From Choricystis sp. odSpoLacu1 (lineage: Eukaryota > Chlorophyta > Trebouxiophyceae), in NCBI GenBank assembly GCA_958009055.1, contig OY253651.1, forward strand, positions 682,001 to 746,000: 64,000 nt of DNA, in the 5' to 3' direction. Position numbers and translations under genes: made by a program. Positions 1 through 10,184 of the stretch are shown in pieces. Within the stretch, counting starts at the first letter, position 1. Each line of letters begins with the position of its first letter. The notes beneath the pieces are model-generated. The model saw only the letters and a list, made by a program, of their open reading frames with translations. It was not told the origin of the DNA and did no database searches.

Positions 1-619
1 GGTCCGGCCCCCGACGCTGGTCGCGCGGAGTGAAGTTCCAACGGGGCGGCGTGTTTTCGTGTTTTTGACTGCAGCCCAGGGGCGGTCCCACACCCTGCTC
101 AACGTGCATGCATCAAGAGCTAGTGTCGCCTGGGCCATGCTGTTGCTGCCACGCGGGCGAGGCAGCGTTTCAGTCTGTGCCGGGGGGAGGGCTGGCCAAA
201 AAAACAACACGGCCGCGCACGCGCGCGCGCGTTTTTGGTTTTCGCACCCCACGACGACGGCTTCGCCGCCAACCCTTTCTCTGGTTGGGCTGCAGCAATG
301 GCACACACGCCGCACCACCATCGTGCTGGCTCATCGAACAGGGCAGAAGGGGGCGGCCCGCACACGCGTTTCTCGCTCGCGCGCGAGGGGCGCCCAAAAA
401 CACTCGCGCTTTGTTTTCCCTCGCACTCGCTCGCGCGTTGGTTTCGAGTGTTTCTTTTGGGCCGCAGAGAGAGTCACTCTCTCAAGCCGGCGCTGTCCAC
501 CAGGTGAGCCAGCCGCACGCCCTCGCTGCTGTGCGCCAGAAATTGGCGGCTGTCCGCCCCCGTGCTGAGCGGGCGCGGGGGCGGCCCCAATGCGCGCGGC
601 CCTGCGTGGGAGGCCAGTG

Positions 620-658
<39 letters not shown>

Positions 659-829
659 GTTTCTGCCCGCCGCATCGTGTGCTGGACAAGCTCGTGCGCA
701 CGCCTGGGCACGCAGGCGGGCCAGCCGACGGCGGGCGGGGCGGCGGGGCAGGGTCCGGGAAGCCGTCGGTGTACTCCCCTCCCTCTCAACCCAAACACAC
801 ACCCTCCCCCCCCACAGACCCCAAACACC
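1..829. other. upstream region with a 5' UTR intron
   Basis: I see no supportable coding gene here. A splice donor (CAG|GTGAG at 504) and an acceptor (CCCACAG ending at 817) bracket a probable 5' UTR intron of the gene starting at 830. The intron contains a TG microsatellite. The left part (1-500) holds pyrimidine-rich and CG-rich stretches but no protein-like frame. Confidence 0.45.
621..655 (+). repeat. (TG)n microsatellite
   Basis: Uninterrupted TG dinucleotide repeat of about 35 bases inside the inferred 5' UTR intron. Similar TG/CA tracts recur in introns and spacers at 21761-21789, 26377-26410 and 44039-44066, each placed outside coding sequence. Confidence 0.95.
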
Positions 830-1763
830 ATGCCTCTACCCGCCGCCCTCGATGGCGACCTGGCGGAGGACGACCTGTTTGGCGGGCCGCCGGCGGGGCC
901 GGCCTCGTGCGACGACGACTCGGACGGCGGTCGCGCGGGTGGGCGCCCCGCTCGCGCGGCCGCGTCGTCATCCTCGTCCGACGACGACGCCCACGCCGCC
1001 GGCGTCGACTCGCTGGCCCCCCTGCCGGGAGCCCGCGCCATCGGGGGCGCCCTGGCGGGCGCCAGCAGGCGCCGTGACGTCGCCGCGTCGCTGCCCGTGC
1101 TCGGGCGCTCTGCCTGCGCGCTGGGCACCTCCCTGCCCGTCGCCATCCCGGTGCGCCCGCCGCCAGGGGCGGTGGGAGCAGGAGGAGGAGGCGTCGGGTC
1201 GGCAGCCAGCAGCGGCGCGGGGGCGGGCGGCGGCGGCGGCGGGGGGGGGCGGGGGCGGGGGGGCTCGCTTTGTTCCCCCGCACATCGTCGCCGCCTCCCT
1301 CCCCCACGGCGGCGGCCTCGACCCCGCGGCCGCGTCCCCCGCCCCCGCCTCCGTCAAGCGGGACCGGGTGGCGCTGCGCGATGCCGTGCTGCGGTCGACG
1401 GGGTTTCTCGAGCCAGCCTCGGACGCGCCCCTGCCCCCCGCCGTCGCCCACTTTGACTTGGGGGACGCCGACCGGCCCTCGTCAGCGGGGGGGACGCTGT
1501 CGCCCCGGCCGCCGGCTGCGGTGGCGGCTGCTGCGGCTGTGGCGGCCGCGACGGTGGGTGGCGCTGCGCCCGCCACCGCGCCCGTGGACGTGCCGGCGCC
1601 CGCAGGCCGCCCGTCGGGTGGCGGTGGCACCTCGCGCAGCGTGCCCACGCGCGCGTCCGCGCTGTCGGCCGCGCTGGGCACGCCCCCGCTGGCGGCGGCG
1701 TTGAACGCTGACGTTTCAAAAAAAGGGAAAGAAAAAGAAAATGAAGCGGTGTGTCTTTTGTGA
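830..1763 (+). CDS. unknown acidic, Ser/Asp- and Ala/Gly-rich protein (frame broken at a G run)
   Basis: I do not recognise this gene. The start is the first ATG after a clear acceptor at 817. The N-terminal part carries acidic Ser/Asp clusters and then a poly-Gly stretch. The frame changes near the G run at 1241-1249: the span is 934 bases, one more than a multiple of three, and the downstream frame stays open to the TGA at 1761-1763. About 310 residues result if one extra base is assumed. The most protein-like part is the second half, with the segment VALRDAVLRSTGFLEP (about 1368-1415), which looks like a conserved short helix motif, but I cannot name the family. The last residues (Lys/Glu-rich, from an A-rich tract near 1717-1745) are doubtful. 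No signal peptide or membrane segment is visible. A nuclear or cytosolic regulatory protein would fit the composition, but that is inference. Confidence 0.5.
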
Positions 1764-2004
1764 TTTGTGTGGCTGTACCACCAACACCTCCTCCCCCTGC
1801 GTGGTGAGGCGGAGAGCGGGACATTTTTCTGTGCACCAAACGCCTGTTTGGTGGGTGAAAAAGAGAGCAACGACAAAAAACGGGCGCCCCCGCCGCCGCC
1901 CCCACCCTTGGTGAGGGACCAAGATAAAAAAAATGCTGCGCCCCCCTTTATACCCTAAACCGAGTGTGGTTTTTGCCATTGTGTGACTTCCATGTTTTCT
2001 GTGA

Positions 2005-2031
2005 CATCGCAGTGTGTGACACGCTGCGATG
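2005..2031. repeat. 27-base near-perfect inverted repeat
   Basis: Arms CATCGCAG and CTGCGATG enclose an inner GTGT/ACAC stem with a single-base centre and one mismatched pair (T2013 with G2023). It lies in the spacer 130 bases upstream of the NBP35 start. It could be a 3' UTR hairpin of the preceding gene or a protein-binding palindrome. Confidence 0.7.
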
Positions 2032-2160
2032 GGGGGGAGGTCGGTGAAAACGAAACGACGAATAAAAGAGTCGGCCGGCAGCGGCAGTCCCGTTTTCCTT
2101 TTTGCTTTCTCTTCTTCCCAGCTTCCCGCGCCTCCTTTTCCCCCCTCCTCCTCCCCCACA

Positions 2161-3383
2161 ATGGCGGACGGCGACGTTCCCGACAACGCCAACGAACGTG
2201 CGTGCGAGTGATGTCAAGGCCTGGTTGTTTTGTGCGTGTGTTTGGCACGCAATTGACACCTGCCCACCCCCCCACCCCACCCAAACAGACTGCCCCGGCA
2301 CCGGCGCCGACACCGCAGACACCGCCGCCGCGTGCGCGGGCTGCCCCAACGCGGCCGCCTGCGCGTCCGCCCCAAAAGGGCCAGACCCTGATGTCGCTGC
2401 CATTGCGGCCCGCTTCGCCTCCATCAAGCACGTCCTCCTCGTGCTGTCGGGCAAGGGCGGCGTCGGCAAGAGTACGGTGGCGGCTCAGCTGGCGTTGACG
2501 CTGGCGGACAGGGGGCTGGAGGTGAGAGAGGGATGGAAGGGGTGGTGGTGTTTGGCGTTGGTCGCCCCTCTCTCTTGCGCTCCACACTCACACCAACACA
2601 CCTTCCCAGGTCGGCCTCCTGGACGTCGACATCTGCGGCCCCTCCGCCCCCCGCCTCCTCGGCGTCTCCAACGCTGACGTCCACTCCTCCGGCTCCGGCT
2701 GGTCGCCCGTCCCCTCCCCGGGCGGCGTGTCCGTCATGTCCATCGGCTTCCTGCTGCCCGACGCGGATGGCGCCGTCGTGTGGCGGGGCCCTCGCAAGAA
2801 CGCGTTGATCAAACAGTTTTTGAAAGACGTTGATTGGGGCACACTGGACTGGCTCATTGTCGACACCCCGCCCGGCACCTCGGACGAACACATCTCCCTG
2901 GCTCAGTTGCTGCCCATGCGCCCGGGTGTGGATGGCGCTGTGTTGGTCACCACCCCCCAAGAAGTGGCGGTGGCGGACGTGAGGAAGGAGGCCTCCTTTT
3001 GTGCAAAGGTGGGGGTGCCTCTGGTGGGCGTCGTTGAAAACATGGCGGTCCTCGCCGCCCCCGCCCCCTCTGCCTCGTTTGTGGTGGAAGGCACTGGTGC
3101 CGACGTCACCGCCGCGGTGGCGGCCGCCGTGGATGGCGCGCTGGGGGCGGGCGCGTTTGCGGGGCTGGGGCTGCGCGTCCCCGTGTTCCACGCCCCCGGC
3201 GGCGGGGGCGGCGCGTCCCTGGCCGCCAAAGCAGGCACCGCACTGCTGGGGCGGGTGCCGCTGGACCCGGGACTGGGGCGGGCGTGCGAGGAGGGGGAGC
3301 GCGCGGCGGCCGCGACCGCGCCCGCTGCGGCCGCCGAGTTGGGGCGCGTGTGTGACGCGGTGGTGGCCAAGCTGGGTGGTTAG
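2161..3383 (+). CDS. NBP35: cytosolic Fe-S cluster assembly scaffold ATPase Nbp35
   Basis: Three exons (2161-2197, 2289-2521, 2610-3383) join in frame to 347 residues. The N-terminus carries Cys14, Cys28, Cys31 and Cys37, exactly the C-x13-C-x2-C-x5-C ferredoxin-like signature of Nbp35/NUBP1. The deviant Walker [10 protein letters not shown] is at residues 67-75, and the Mrp/NBP35 motifs DVDICGPS and [11 protein letters not shown] follow. These proteins form the scaffold of the cytosolic iron-sulfur assembly (CIA) pathway that feeds nuclear and cytosolic Fe-S enzymes. The C-terminal CxxC that bridges a [4Fe-4S] cluster in yeast and animal Nbp35 is absent: the matching place reads [15 protein letters not shown]. 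From memory, plant and algal Nbp35 also lack it and act without a Cfd1 partner, so this supports a green-lineage origin. The first intron falls just after codon 12, and joining at 2197/2289 restores the family's HCPG. Stop is TAG. Confidence 0.95.
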
Positions 3384-3707
3384 TGTGTGTCGTGTGTGCG
3401 TTGTGCTTGTTTTTTTTGGGGGGGGGGGTGCAACCAGGGAGAGACCACAGGTGATCGTTGTTTTGTGCACCGGGTGGTGGGCGCGCCCCCCCCGCCGCGG
3501 GGAAGCAGTGCCACCCCACGTCTGCGCGGCGCACACACACACACACGCAAAAACGCGCTCCTTTCCCCCTTTTTTCCGCCTCCCTTGCGCCGGCACAGCT
3601 CGCGCCCTCACCGTTCCCACCACACAGCCCCCATCGCCGAGGGGCTGTGTGCCAGGGAGCGTGTTTTCGCACCGTCCGCGCGTGACTGTTTTTGGCACAA
3701 CCCAACC
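3384..3707. other. spacer between NBP35 and DGAT1
   Basis: No coding potential seen. It contains a G run at 3418-3428, CA repeats near 3531-3546 and pyrimidine-rich sequence before the DGAT1 start. It should hold the NBP35 3' UTR and the DGAT1 promoter. I see no recognisable TATA box. Confidence 0.5.
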
Positions 3708-6160
3708 ATGGCAGACGCGTCCGCCGCGGCCCGCGTGACCGAGCTGGAGCAGGAGAACAAGCTGCTGCGGGCGCAGGTGAGAGGAGGAACGGGTGGTGGT
3801 GGTGGCGTGGGAAGGGAGGGCGCATGCGCGAGGGGCGCCATTGGGCTCCGGCCTTCCGCTCCAGCAAACCCACCCCACTGCTGGGCGAACAACACAAGCC
3901 TGTCAAGCTCACGCACACCCCTTCACATCACACCACCCAGCTCCAAGCCGCGTCCGTGACCCCCCCCCTCGCGCGCGGGCACGCTGCTCAAGCACCGGCC
4001 GACTGCGCGCCTGCTGTCCCCCGAGTGGGAGCTGCGCTACGTCACCGTGTGCCCTGGCGGCAGTGGCAGCGGCGTAGGCACTGGCACCGGCGGCTGGCTG
4101 GCCTACTGGCGGTCTGCGGCGGACGCTGCCACGTCCCCCCTGCTCGGCCGCCTCGACCTCTCCGCCTGCCACGCCACCCTGGACGGCCACCCCTCCCGCC
4201 GCGGCCACCCCTTCGCCGTAGTCGGCCCCTCCGGCGGCACCCTGGCCCGGTTTGCGGCGGCGGACGGAGAGACGGCGGCCGCGTGGGTGGCTGCTCTAGT
4301 CGACGCCGGCGCGCGCGCCGGCCGCCCGCGCGCGCCGCCCCCGCGCGCGGCGCCCGCGCCCACCGCGTCGTCTCCCGCCCGGGGAGGGGCACGTACCGGG
4401 TACACGTCCGACTCGGCCGCCTCCGACGGCGGCGCCGCCCGCGGCGGGGGTGGAGGCCCACTCCCCCCGCGCGGGCCGCCCCCCCTCCAACAACGCCGCC
4501 GCTACGACGACTCCCCCTCCGCCGCGGTGCACACGGACCACCGAGACTCCATGCTGTCCGTCAAAGCCGTGTTTGGGGCTGCCTCTGCGGCGGCGGCGGC
4601 GACGGAGGCGGTGGGGGTGCGCAACTTCATGGCAATCATCGTCGTCCTGGCCAATTTCCGTCTTGTCCTCGAAAACGTGCTCAAGTACGGCGTCCTCGTG
4701 TCCCCCGTCATGTGGGCGCGGATGGTGTACCCGGGAAGTGAGTGCTGTGGGGGGGAAGAGAGCGAGCGTGTGTCTATGTGTTTCGTCGACACAAACGGCG
4801 CACCAACCCACCCTCCCCACCCTCCCTCCCTAGCCGACATCAAAATGGCCCTCGCCTGGCCCGCCATGGCCGCCGCATACGCCCTCTCCTACAGCGTGGA
4901 AGCGTGGGCCGCGTCCCGTGTGGTGCGGGGGGAGGCGCGGGCCGCGCGCCGCGCGCGCGGCGGCCGCCCGCCGCGCGCCGCAGCGCGCGCCGCGGCCGCA
5001 ACCACCGACGCGCTCGCCGCGGCCGGCCACGCCCTCGCCGCCGCCTTCGCCCTCGCCGCCCCGTGCGCCCTCACCTGGATGCGGGCGCCTCACCTGTCGT
5101 CCCCTGTGCCCGGGTTTGTGGTCGTCCTGTGCTCGATCGTCACGTTTATCAAAATCGTTTCGTTCGGCCACGCCTCGGACGACCTGCGCGGCCGCGCGCG
5201 CGCGCGGCTGCGCGCGTGGCCGCCAAAGCCGACCGCGGCCGCGCCGCCCACAGCAGAAGCACGGCTGCTGCTGTTCCGACGGGTGCCACGGATGATGACG
5301 CCACGAGCGCGCTGCTGTCGCCGCGGGCGGGGTTGACGGCGGCCGCGCCGCGCCGCAGCGCAGCGGTGGGTGGCGAGGTGCCCGCGGTCGACACCCCACC
5401 CCTGCCCCCCATCCTCCCCTACCCCGCCTGCGTCACCCCCTCCAACCTGGCCTACTTTGTGGCGGCGCCGACTCTGGTCTACCAACCCTCCTACCCGCGC
5501 ACCCCACGTGTGCGGCTGCGGCGCGTGCTGTGGTACTCCCTCAAACTCTCCCTCGCCGCCGCCCTCCAGGCCGTCATCTGGGAGCAGTACGTCGCTCCCA
5601 CCGTCAAAAACTCGGTGCGCGCCGTGCGGGGCGCGCGCTCCGCTCCCCTGGCCCTGGCGGAGCGCGTGTTGAAGCTGTCCCTGCCCTCCACGTACTCGTG
5701 GGTGGTGATGTTTGTCACCCTCTTCGACTGCTACCTCACCCTCCTGTCCGAGCTCACCCGCTTCGCCGACCGCGCCTTCTTTGCCGACTGGTGGAACGCG
5801 CGCACGGTGGGCCAGTACTGGCGCACGTGGAACCTGCCGGTGCACAAGTTTCTGCTGCGGCACGTGTTCAACCCACTGCGCCGGCGCGGCGTCGGCCGCT
5901 GGCCCGCCCTCGCCCTCGTCTTCTTTGTGTCGGCCGTGCTGCACGAGGTGGCGGTGGCGGTGCCGCTGCACCTGTTCCGGCCGCCGTGGAAACTCTACGC
6001 GTTTTGGGGGGTGCTGGCCCAAGTGCCCCTCGTCGTGCTCACCGAGCCTCTCGCCGCCACGGGCGCCGGCAACTTCATCTTCTGGCTGGCGTTCTGTGGG
6101 CTGGGGCAGCCGATCGCGTTGATCATGTACTTTTGCGACTGGGTGTCGCAACAGTATTAA
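3708..6160 (+). CDS. DGAT1: diacylglycerol O-acyltransferase type 1 (MBOAT) with N-terminal PH-like domain
   Basis: Last step of triacylglycerol synthesis in the ER membrane: diacylglycerol plus acyl-CoA. Exons: 3708-3776, 3941-4737, 4834-6160. A short helix (MADASAAARVTELEQENKLL) precedes a PH-like domain (about 3975-4320, with LLSPEWELRYVTV and a final AAWVAALVDA helix), then a low-complexity linker and the MBOAT part with several hydrophobic segments. Family hallmarks are ADWWNARTVGQYWRTWNLPVHKF and the catalytic-His motif SAVLHEVAVAVP. PH-DGAT1 fusions are known from green algae. Two frame problems occur. At the C run 3960-3968 one base is in excess; otherwise the acceptor at 3992 must be used, which loses the first PH strand. 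Near 5216-5256 the frame shifts again; a missing base, or a 38-base intron 5216-5253 (GT...AG), would both repair it. Exon sums agree with either. Stop is TAA. Confidence 0.9.
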
Positions 6161-6425
6161 TGGAGAGAGGGAGAGAGAGAGGAAAGGATGGGTGGGTGGT
6201 GGTTGCATTGCGCTCGTTTAGGTTGTTTGTGCGTGATTCCATTGTTTCGTCTTTCTTCTTCGCTTGTGTTGAACCCCGGTCAGGCGCACAGACCCTCTGC
6301 ACAGGCTCCTTTTGTTGCCATCAACACGCACGGGAGGGGACCGAAGGAGGGTTCATCGAAAAATCAACCACCAATCGATTCACTTCACGCGTCGGGCTGT
6401 TCTCTCCCCTCCCCTCCGCGCCCCG

Positions 6426-7175
6426 ATGCACATCCGCCTTCCCTCCTCCACGGCCGCGGGCGTCCCTCCGCGCGTCGGGAGGGTGACTCCGCCCCGCGCC
6501 CGCTGCGCCCCGACCCCCGCGCGCGCGGCCGCGCCAGCCGACATACCCCCCCTCAACGCCACCACCGCGGCCGCTGTCGCCACCGTGCGGCGGGCGGCTG
6601 CAGGCGGCTGGCGCGACAGGCCGGCCTCCGAGGACACACTGGCGGCTATTCTGACACTTGAAAAGGCCAAGCTGCCGGCTGAGAGCCTGCTGCCTGCTCT
6701 GGCGGGTGATGTTTCCACCAGAGACGCTGCTACAGGGCGCAGGTGGCGGCTCGTCTACACTAGCGGCACGGACGCGGTGCGGAAAGCGATGACGGGTGGC
6801 CGTGCTGGCGGAGTTTACGTTGCACCTTTGTTTACCGCAGTGCAAGGCTGAACCGCCGACAGCAAGAGGATCGAAAACGGCGTTTACTTGGGCTGGTTGG
6901 CCGCCCTCAAGTTTGAGGGCCCCTTTGACGCGTCTGGCCGCCGCTTCGCGTTCAACTTCGACAAGATAAACGTGCGCATCGGGCCGAAATGGTTTCGGTT
7001 CCCCCTAAAAAACAAAGGTGGCAACACAAACGATCTGCCCGGCGCCAAGGGGCCCTTCTTCCTGTTTTGTTATGCGGATGACGCGGTGGCGGTCGCGCGC
7101 GGGCGGTCGGGCGGGGTGGCGCTGTGGGTGAGGGCGGGGCCCGAGTGGGCGGCGAGGGCGGGGGTGGACGCGTGA
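6426..7175 (+). CDS. plastid lipid-associated protein / fibrillin (PAP) family, interrupted by in-frame TGA
   Basis: The ATG at 6426 opens a plastid-transit-like N-terminus rich in Ser, Arg and Ala. The body matches PAP/fibrillin proteins: WRLVYTSGTDAVRKA in the first part, then IENGVYLGWLAALKFEGPF, FNFDKINVRIGPKWFRFPL and FFLFCYADDAVAVARGRSGG. Fibrillins bind lipids and quinones at plastoglobules and thylakoids. Both halves lie in the same frame but are separated by a TGA at 6849-6851 (codon 142), where related proteins, as I recall, have a tryptophan or similar residue (VQG-stop-TADSKRIENG). No intron with canonical borders removes it in frame. It may be a nonsense mutation, a single-base error (TGG to TGA) or a readthrough site. 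250 codons in total; intronless. It is convergent with the next gene, 86 bases apart. Confidence 0.75.
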
Positions 7176-7261
7176 GAGGGAGAGAAGAGTGATGGAGTGA
7201 GTGTTTAAGCAAACACGAGCTTTTCCAGAGGCACCCCGCACGCACGCGGCGCCCCCGGCCT

Positions 7262-8056
7262 TCACCCCGCGCGGCGCGAGCACGCTCGGCACACCCACCC
7301 CGTGACCTGGCCGCCGGCGTCAAGCACAGCGCCGCCCAACTTCAGGTTGCTTCCGTTGGCTTTGGCGCGCCGCACAGCGTCCGGCTTTGTTGTCACGGCC
7401 GCGCCGCACCCGCCGCAGCACGCGGCTGCGTCAGCCAGGTGGCGCAGCGTCAGGGCGTGGCCAGGGCAGCCGCGCGCCGTGCTGTGAGCGTGGCAGACTC
7501 CGACGACGCGGCGGCTGCCGTCGGGCTGCACGTCCAGGCGCAGACCGACCCAACGCGCGCGCGGCTTCATGGACAGCGAGATCTCCAGAGCCTCCCGCAC
7601 GCGCTCATCCGCTGCAGCGGTCTCGATGTCGTCAAAAACACCGAAAACGGGGCGCGACGGGTCGCCTGGGCGCGGGGCTGCTGGGCCGCGGCACACACAT
7701 TTGCAGCGCCGCCCATCGGGCGTTGATGTGCCCAGGACCGCGCCAGCCTCGCGCAGCAACCCGGGTAATGTATCAGATTTAACGCCAACAAGTGCGCCGC
7801 ACTCCACGCAGCAAGTCAACGCTTGCTTGGCCTTGTCGCGAGGGAGGCGGTGGCCGGGGCACGCAGCGTCGCCGCGGGCGCACACACCAAGGACAGCATC
7901 CGGCGGCTGCGCACCCGGCACCTCACGCAGGCCGATGTAGCGCGGGATCGCGCTCTGTAGGCGGACACTTTTGACATACTCCAGCCCCAGCAGCGCGAGC
8001 GTGAGGTTGTGCGTGATGGCTTCGTCGATGGTGGTGAAGGAGGCGTGCGTGGCCAT
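7262..8056 (-). CDS. unknown Cys-rich protein made of two tandem CPGH units
   Basis: Intronless, 264 residues, unrecognised family. The whole protein is an internal duplication. Unit 1 has Cys59, CPGH (Cys66), Cys82-Cys83, Cys86 followed by GA, and Cys118/120/122. Unit 2 has Cys188, CPGH (Cys197), Cys213-Cys214, Cys217 followed by GA, and Cys256/259. The similarity extends upstream of the cysteines (PRYIGLREV versus ARWVGLRLDV) and downstream (GAVLG versus GAVLDAGG), so each unit is about 130 residues. The Cys/His pattern suggests a structural zinc-binding fold. There is no signal peptide or membrane helix, so it is probably intracellular. The ATG at 8056 is the only sensible start. It is divergent from BUD13, sharing a 256-base spacer. 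Confidence 0.8.
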   Translation of the reverse strand: MATHASFTTIDEAITHNLTLALLGLEYVKSVRLQSAIPRYIGLREVPGAQPPDAVLGVCARGDAACPGHRLPRDKAKQALTCCVECGALVGVKSDTLPGLLREAGAVLGTSTPDGRRCKCVCRGPAAPRPGDPSRPVFGVFDDIETAAADERVREALEISLSMKPRARWVGLRLDVQPDGSRRVVGVCHAHSTARGCPGHALTLRHLADAAACCGGCGAAVTTKPDAVRRAKANGSNLKLGGAVLDAGGQVTGWVCRACSRRAG

Positions 8057-8312
8057 TTTGGGGCGGGTTTGGACGTGCGCACGAGTGTTTCAGAAGGTGA
8101 GCAAGGCTGGTGGCGGGGTTGGGGGCTGGGTGTGGGGCGGGAGAGCCGGTGGGGTGGTGAAGAGCTGGGAAGGAAAACGACGCGAGCGTGGTGAGAAAAG
8201 TCAGAAGCCGATGTTCGTTTTGGACGTCATGCCTGCGTGAAAAACAGTCCGCGCCGCGCCGCGTCTCTCGCGCTGTGCGAGCCTGCTCTCACCATACCTC
8301 TCCACTCCCCCA
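8057..8312. promoter_or_regulatory. bidirectional promoter region (Cys-rich gene / BUD13)
   Basis: The two genes start in opposite directions from either end of this 256-base spacer. A purine-rich tract (GGTGGGGTGG type) occupies 8100-8190. No TATA box is evident. That it is a shared promoter is inferred from geometry only. Confidence 0.5.
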
Positions 8313-9761
8313 ATGTTTGCCGGCAAGAGCACGCTGCGTGCGGCCGAGCGCGACGCCGCGCGCGCGGCGGGGAGCCCCCCCTCCGAGCGGGCGGCCGCGA
8401 TGGCGGCCTACCTGGCCAAGTATGAGGGTGAGTGTGTTTGCTGTTGTGTTGTGTGGAGGAGAGGGGAGGGGGACGCGCGAATTGCGCCCTCTACCTCGCA
8501 CCCACCCACCCTACCCCGCAGACGCCCCTCCCGACGCCGCTGGCGGCGACTTTGCGGTCCCCAAAAAGAAGAAGAAGAGAAAGCGCGTCGCTGCAGGCGA
8601 GCTGACCATTGTGGACGACGACGCGGCGGTCGCAATCGCGCCGCCGCCGCCTGACGCTGGTCACCCGTGGCGCCCGCCCCCGCGCGGCCGCCGCGGCGCC
8701 GCGTTCGACGACGACGATGATGATGACGATGACGGCCCGATCGTGGCCAACGCGGAGGAAGCGGCCGCCCTGGCGGCGCGCGACGCGGGGGCGGGGTGGG
8801 AGACGGTGGGGGAGGCGCCGAGGGCGAGGCACGACACGCCGCCCGACGCCAGCCCACCGCGGAGGGGGCGGCAAGACACGCCGCCTGATGCAAGCCCGCC
8901 GCGGCGGGCGAGGCACGACACGCCGCCCGACGCGAGCCCGCCGTGGCGCGGGCACGACACGCCGCCCGACGCCTCCCCCCCCCCGCCGCGCCCGCCACGA
9001 CACGCCGCCCGACGCGTCTCCCCCCCCGCCGCCGCCGCCACGATTCAGACGTCGACGGCGGTGGGCGGGCGGGCGCGTCCCTGCCGCCCCCTCCTCCCCT
9101 CCCTTCCCCCCCGCCGCGCACCGGCCTCGTCTCAGGCGCCGACGTCGCGGCAGAAGTCTCCGCCGCCCGCGCCGCCGAAGCCGCCCGCCTCGCGTCCCGC
9201 TCCGACGCCGACGCCGGCCGAGGCGCCGCCACCACGGTGCGGGACAAAGCCACCGGGCGCGCGCTGTCGCCCGCGTCGGCAGCGCGCGCGGCTGCACAGA
9301 AAGAGCGTGTTGCACCAGAATGGGGCGCCGGCCTGGCCCAGGCCAAGGCGGCCGCCGCCGCCGCGGCCCTCGCGTCCCGGGAGCTGGCCAAACCGTTTGC
9401 GGTGGGGGTGGATGATGCTGATCGAGACGCTGAACTGAGGGCGGCTGTGCGCGATGGTGACCCGATGGCGGCCGCCCTGGCCTCCCGCCGGGGGCCTCCA
9501 CCCCCCCCAGCCCCCGCTGTGCCGCCCGAGATCGCGGCCCGCGTGGCGGCTGCCGGGCGGGCGGTGCCGCAGGGCGTGCCGCCTCACTCGTGGCTGATGC
9601 GGGGCGTGGGTCCTCCTCTCAATCGGTACGGAATTCGCCCGGGCCGCCACTGGGATGGTGTCGACCGGTCCACCGGGTTCGAGGCGGAGCTCGTCAAGGT
9701 GAGGGGGGAGCGGGCGGCGAGGGGGCGGGCGGCGAGGGAGTGGGGGCAGGCAGACTTGTGA
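8313..9761 (+). CDS. BUD13: pre-mRNA splicing factor BUD13 (CWC26), RES complex
   Basis: BUD13 belongs to the retention-and-splicing (RES) complex of the activated spliceosome in the nucleus. Exons 8313-8427 and 8522-9761 join to an N-terminus with YLAKYE, typical of the family. A Lys-rich VPKKKKKRKR patch is a likely nuclear signal. A stretch of nine Asp follows, then several degenerate RHDTPPDASPPRR repeats, the hallmark of BUD13. The conserved C-terminus has TGLVSGADV, PPLNRYGIRPGRHWDGVDRSTGFE and a final REWGQADL. Two frame breaks lie at C runs 8975-8984 and 9020-9027, each net +1. The exon sum is two bases over a multiple of three. Assuming one extra C at each yields 450 residues and restores RHDSDVDGG, exactly the repeat motif, which argues strongly that the extra bases are not in the true message. 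Confidence 0.92.
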
Positions 9762-10184
9762 TGATACGAGAGGGTTAAAAATGGTCATGTTTTGGTTTTT
9801 GTTTGGACTCTTGTGTGTGTGTTACAGCTCAGAAAAGAAAATGGAAAGCGCGGCGCGCCACAGGCAGGATTTGTTGTTTGTTTGCCTCAGTGGGAAACAA
9901 AAAGGCGGGAGGCAGACAAGGGATGAGGGGCAGGGGGAGGGTCTCCCTCACCACCCACCTCACACCCCCTCTCACTCACTTTGTGTCCACTGAAAACGCC
10001 TCCAGCGTGGCGGGCCTCTCTCTCTCTCTCTCTCTCTTTCTTCAGCACCACACAGCGTGTGGGCGCAAAACGCAGCACAGGCGGGAGCGATGTGGCCCGT
10101 TTTTCTCTCGTGCGCACTCCCCCCCAAAGAAGTGCAGGTAAAGGGGCGAGTTGTCGTCTCCACACCTCCTCCTCTCCTCTCTCC
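9762..10184. other. convergent spacer BUD13 / eIF1 with (CT)n tract
   Basis: No gene seen. A CT microsatellite occupies about 10016-10037. The spacer should contain both 3' UTRs. I see no conserved polyadenylation motif I would trust. Confidence 0.5.

Noticed and set aside
59..568. Open frames near the left edge as a gene end
   Set aside because: No recognisable domain, and the TG repeat and splice signals indicate a noncoding leader of the next gene.
6840..6864. A 23-base intron (GT at 6840, AG at 6862) removing the fibrillin TGA
   Set aside because: Its length is not a multiple of three and would break the downstream frame that is clearly conserved.
6426..7175. TGA recoded genome-wide as Trp or Sec
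   Set aside because: Many other genes in the window end at TGA exactly where the family's C-terminus is expected (PRP3, HSP90, GH35, beta'-COP), so TGA is a normal stop.
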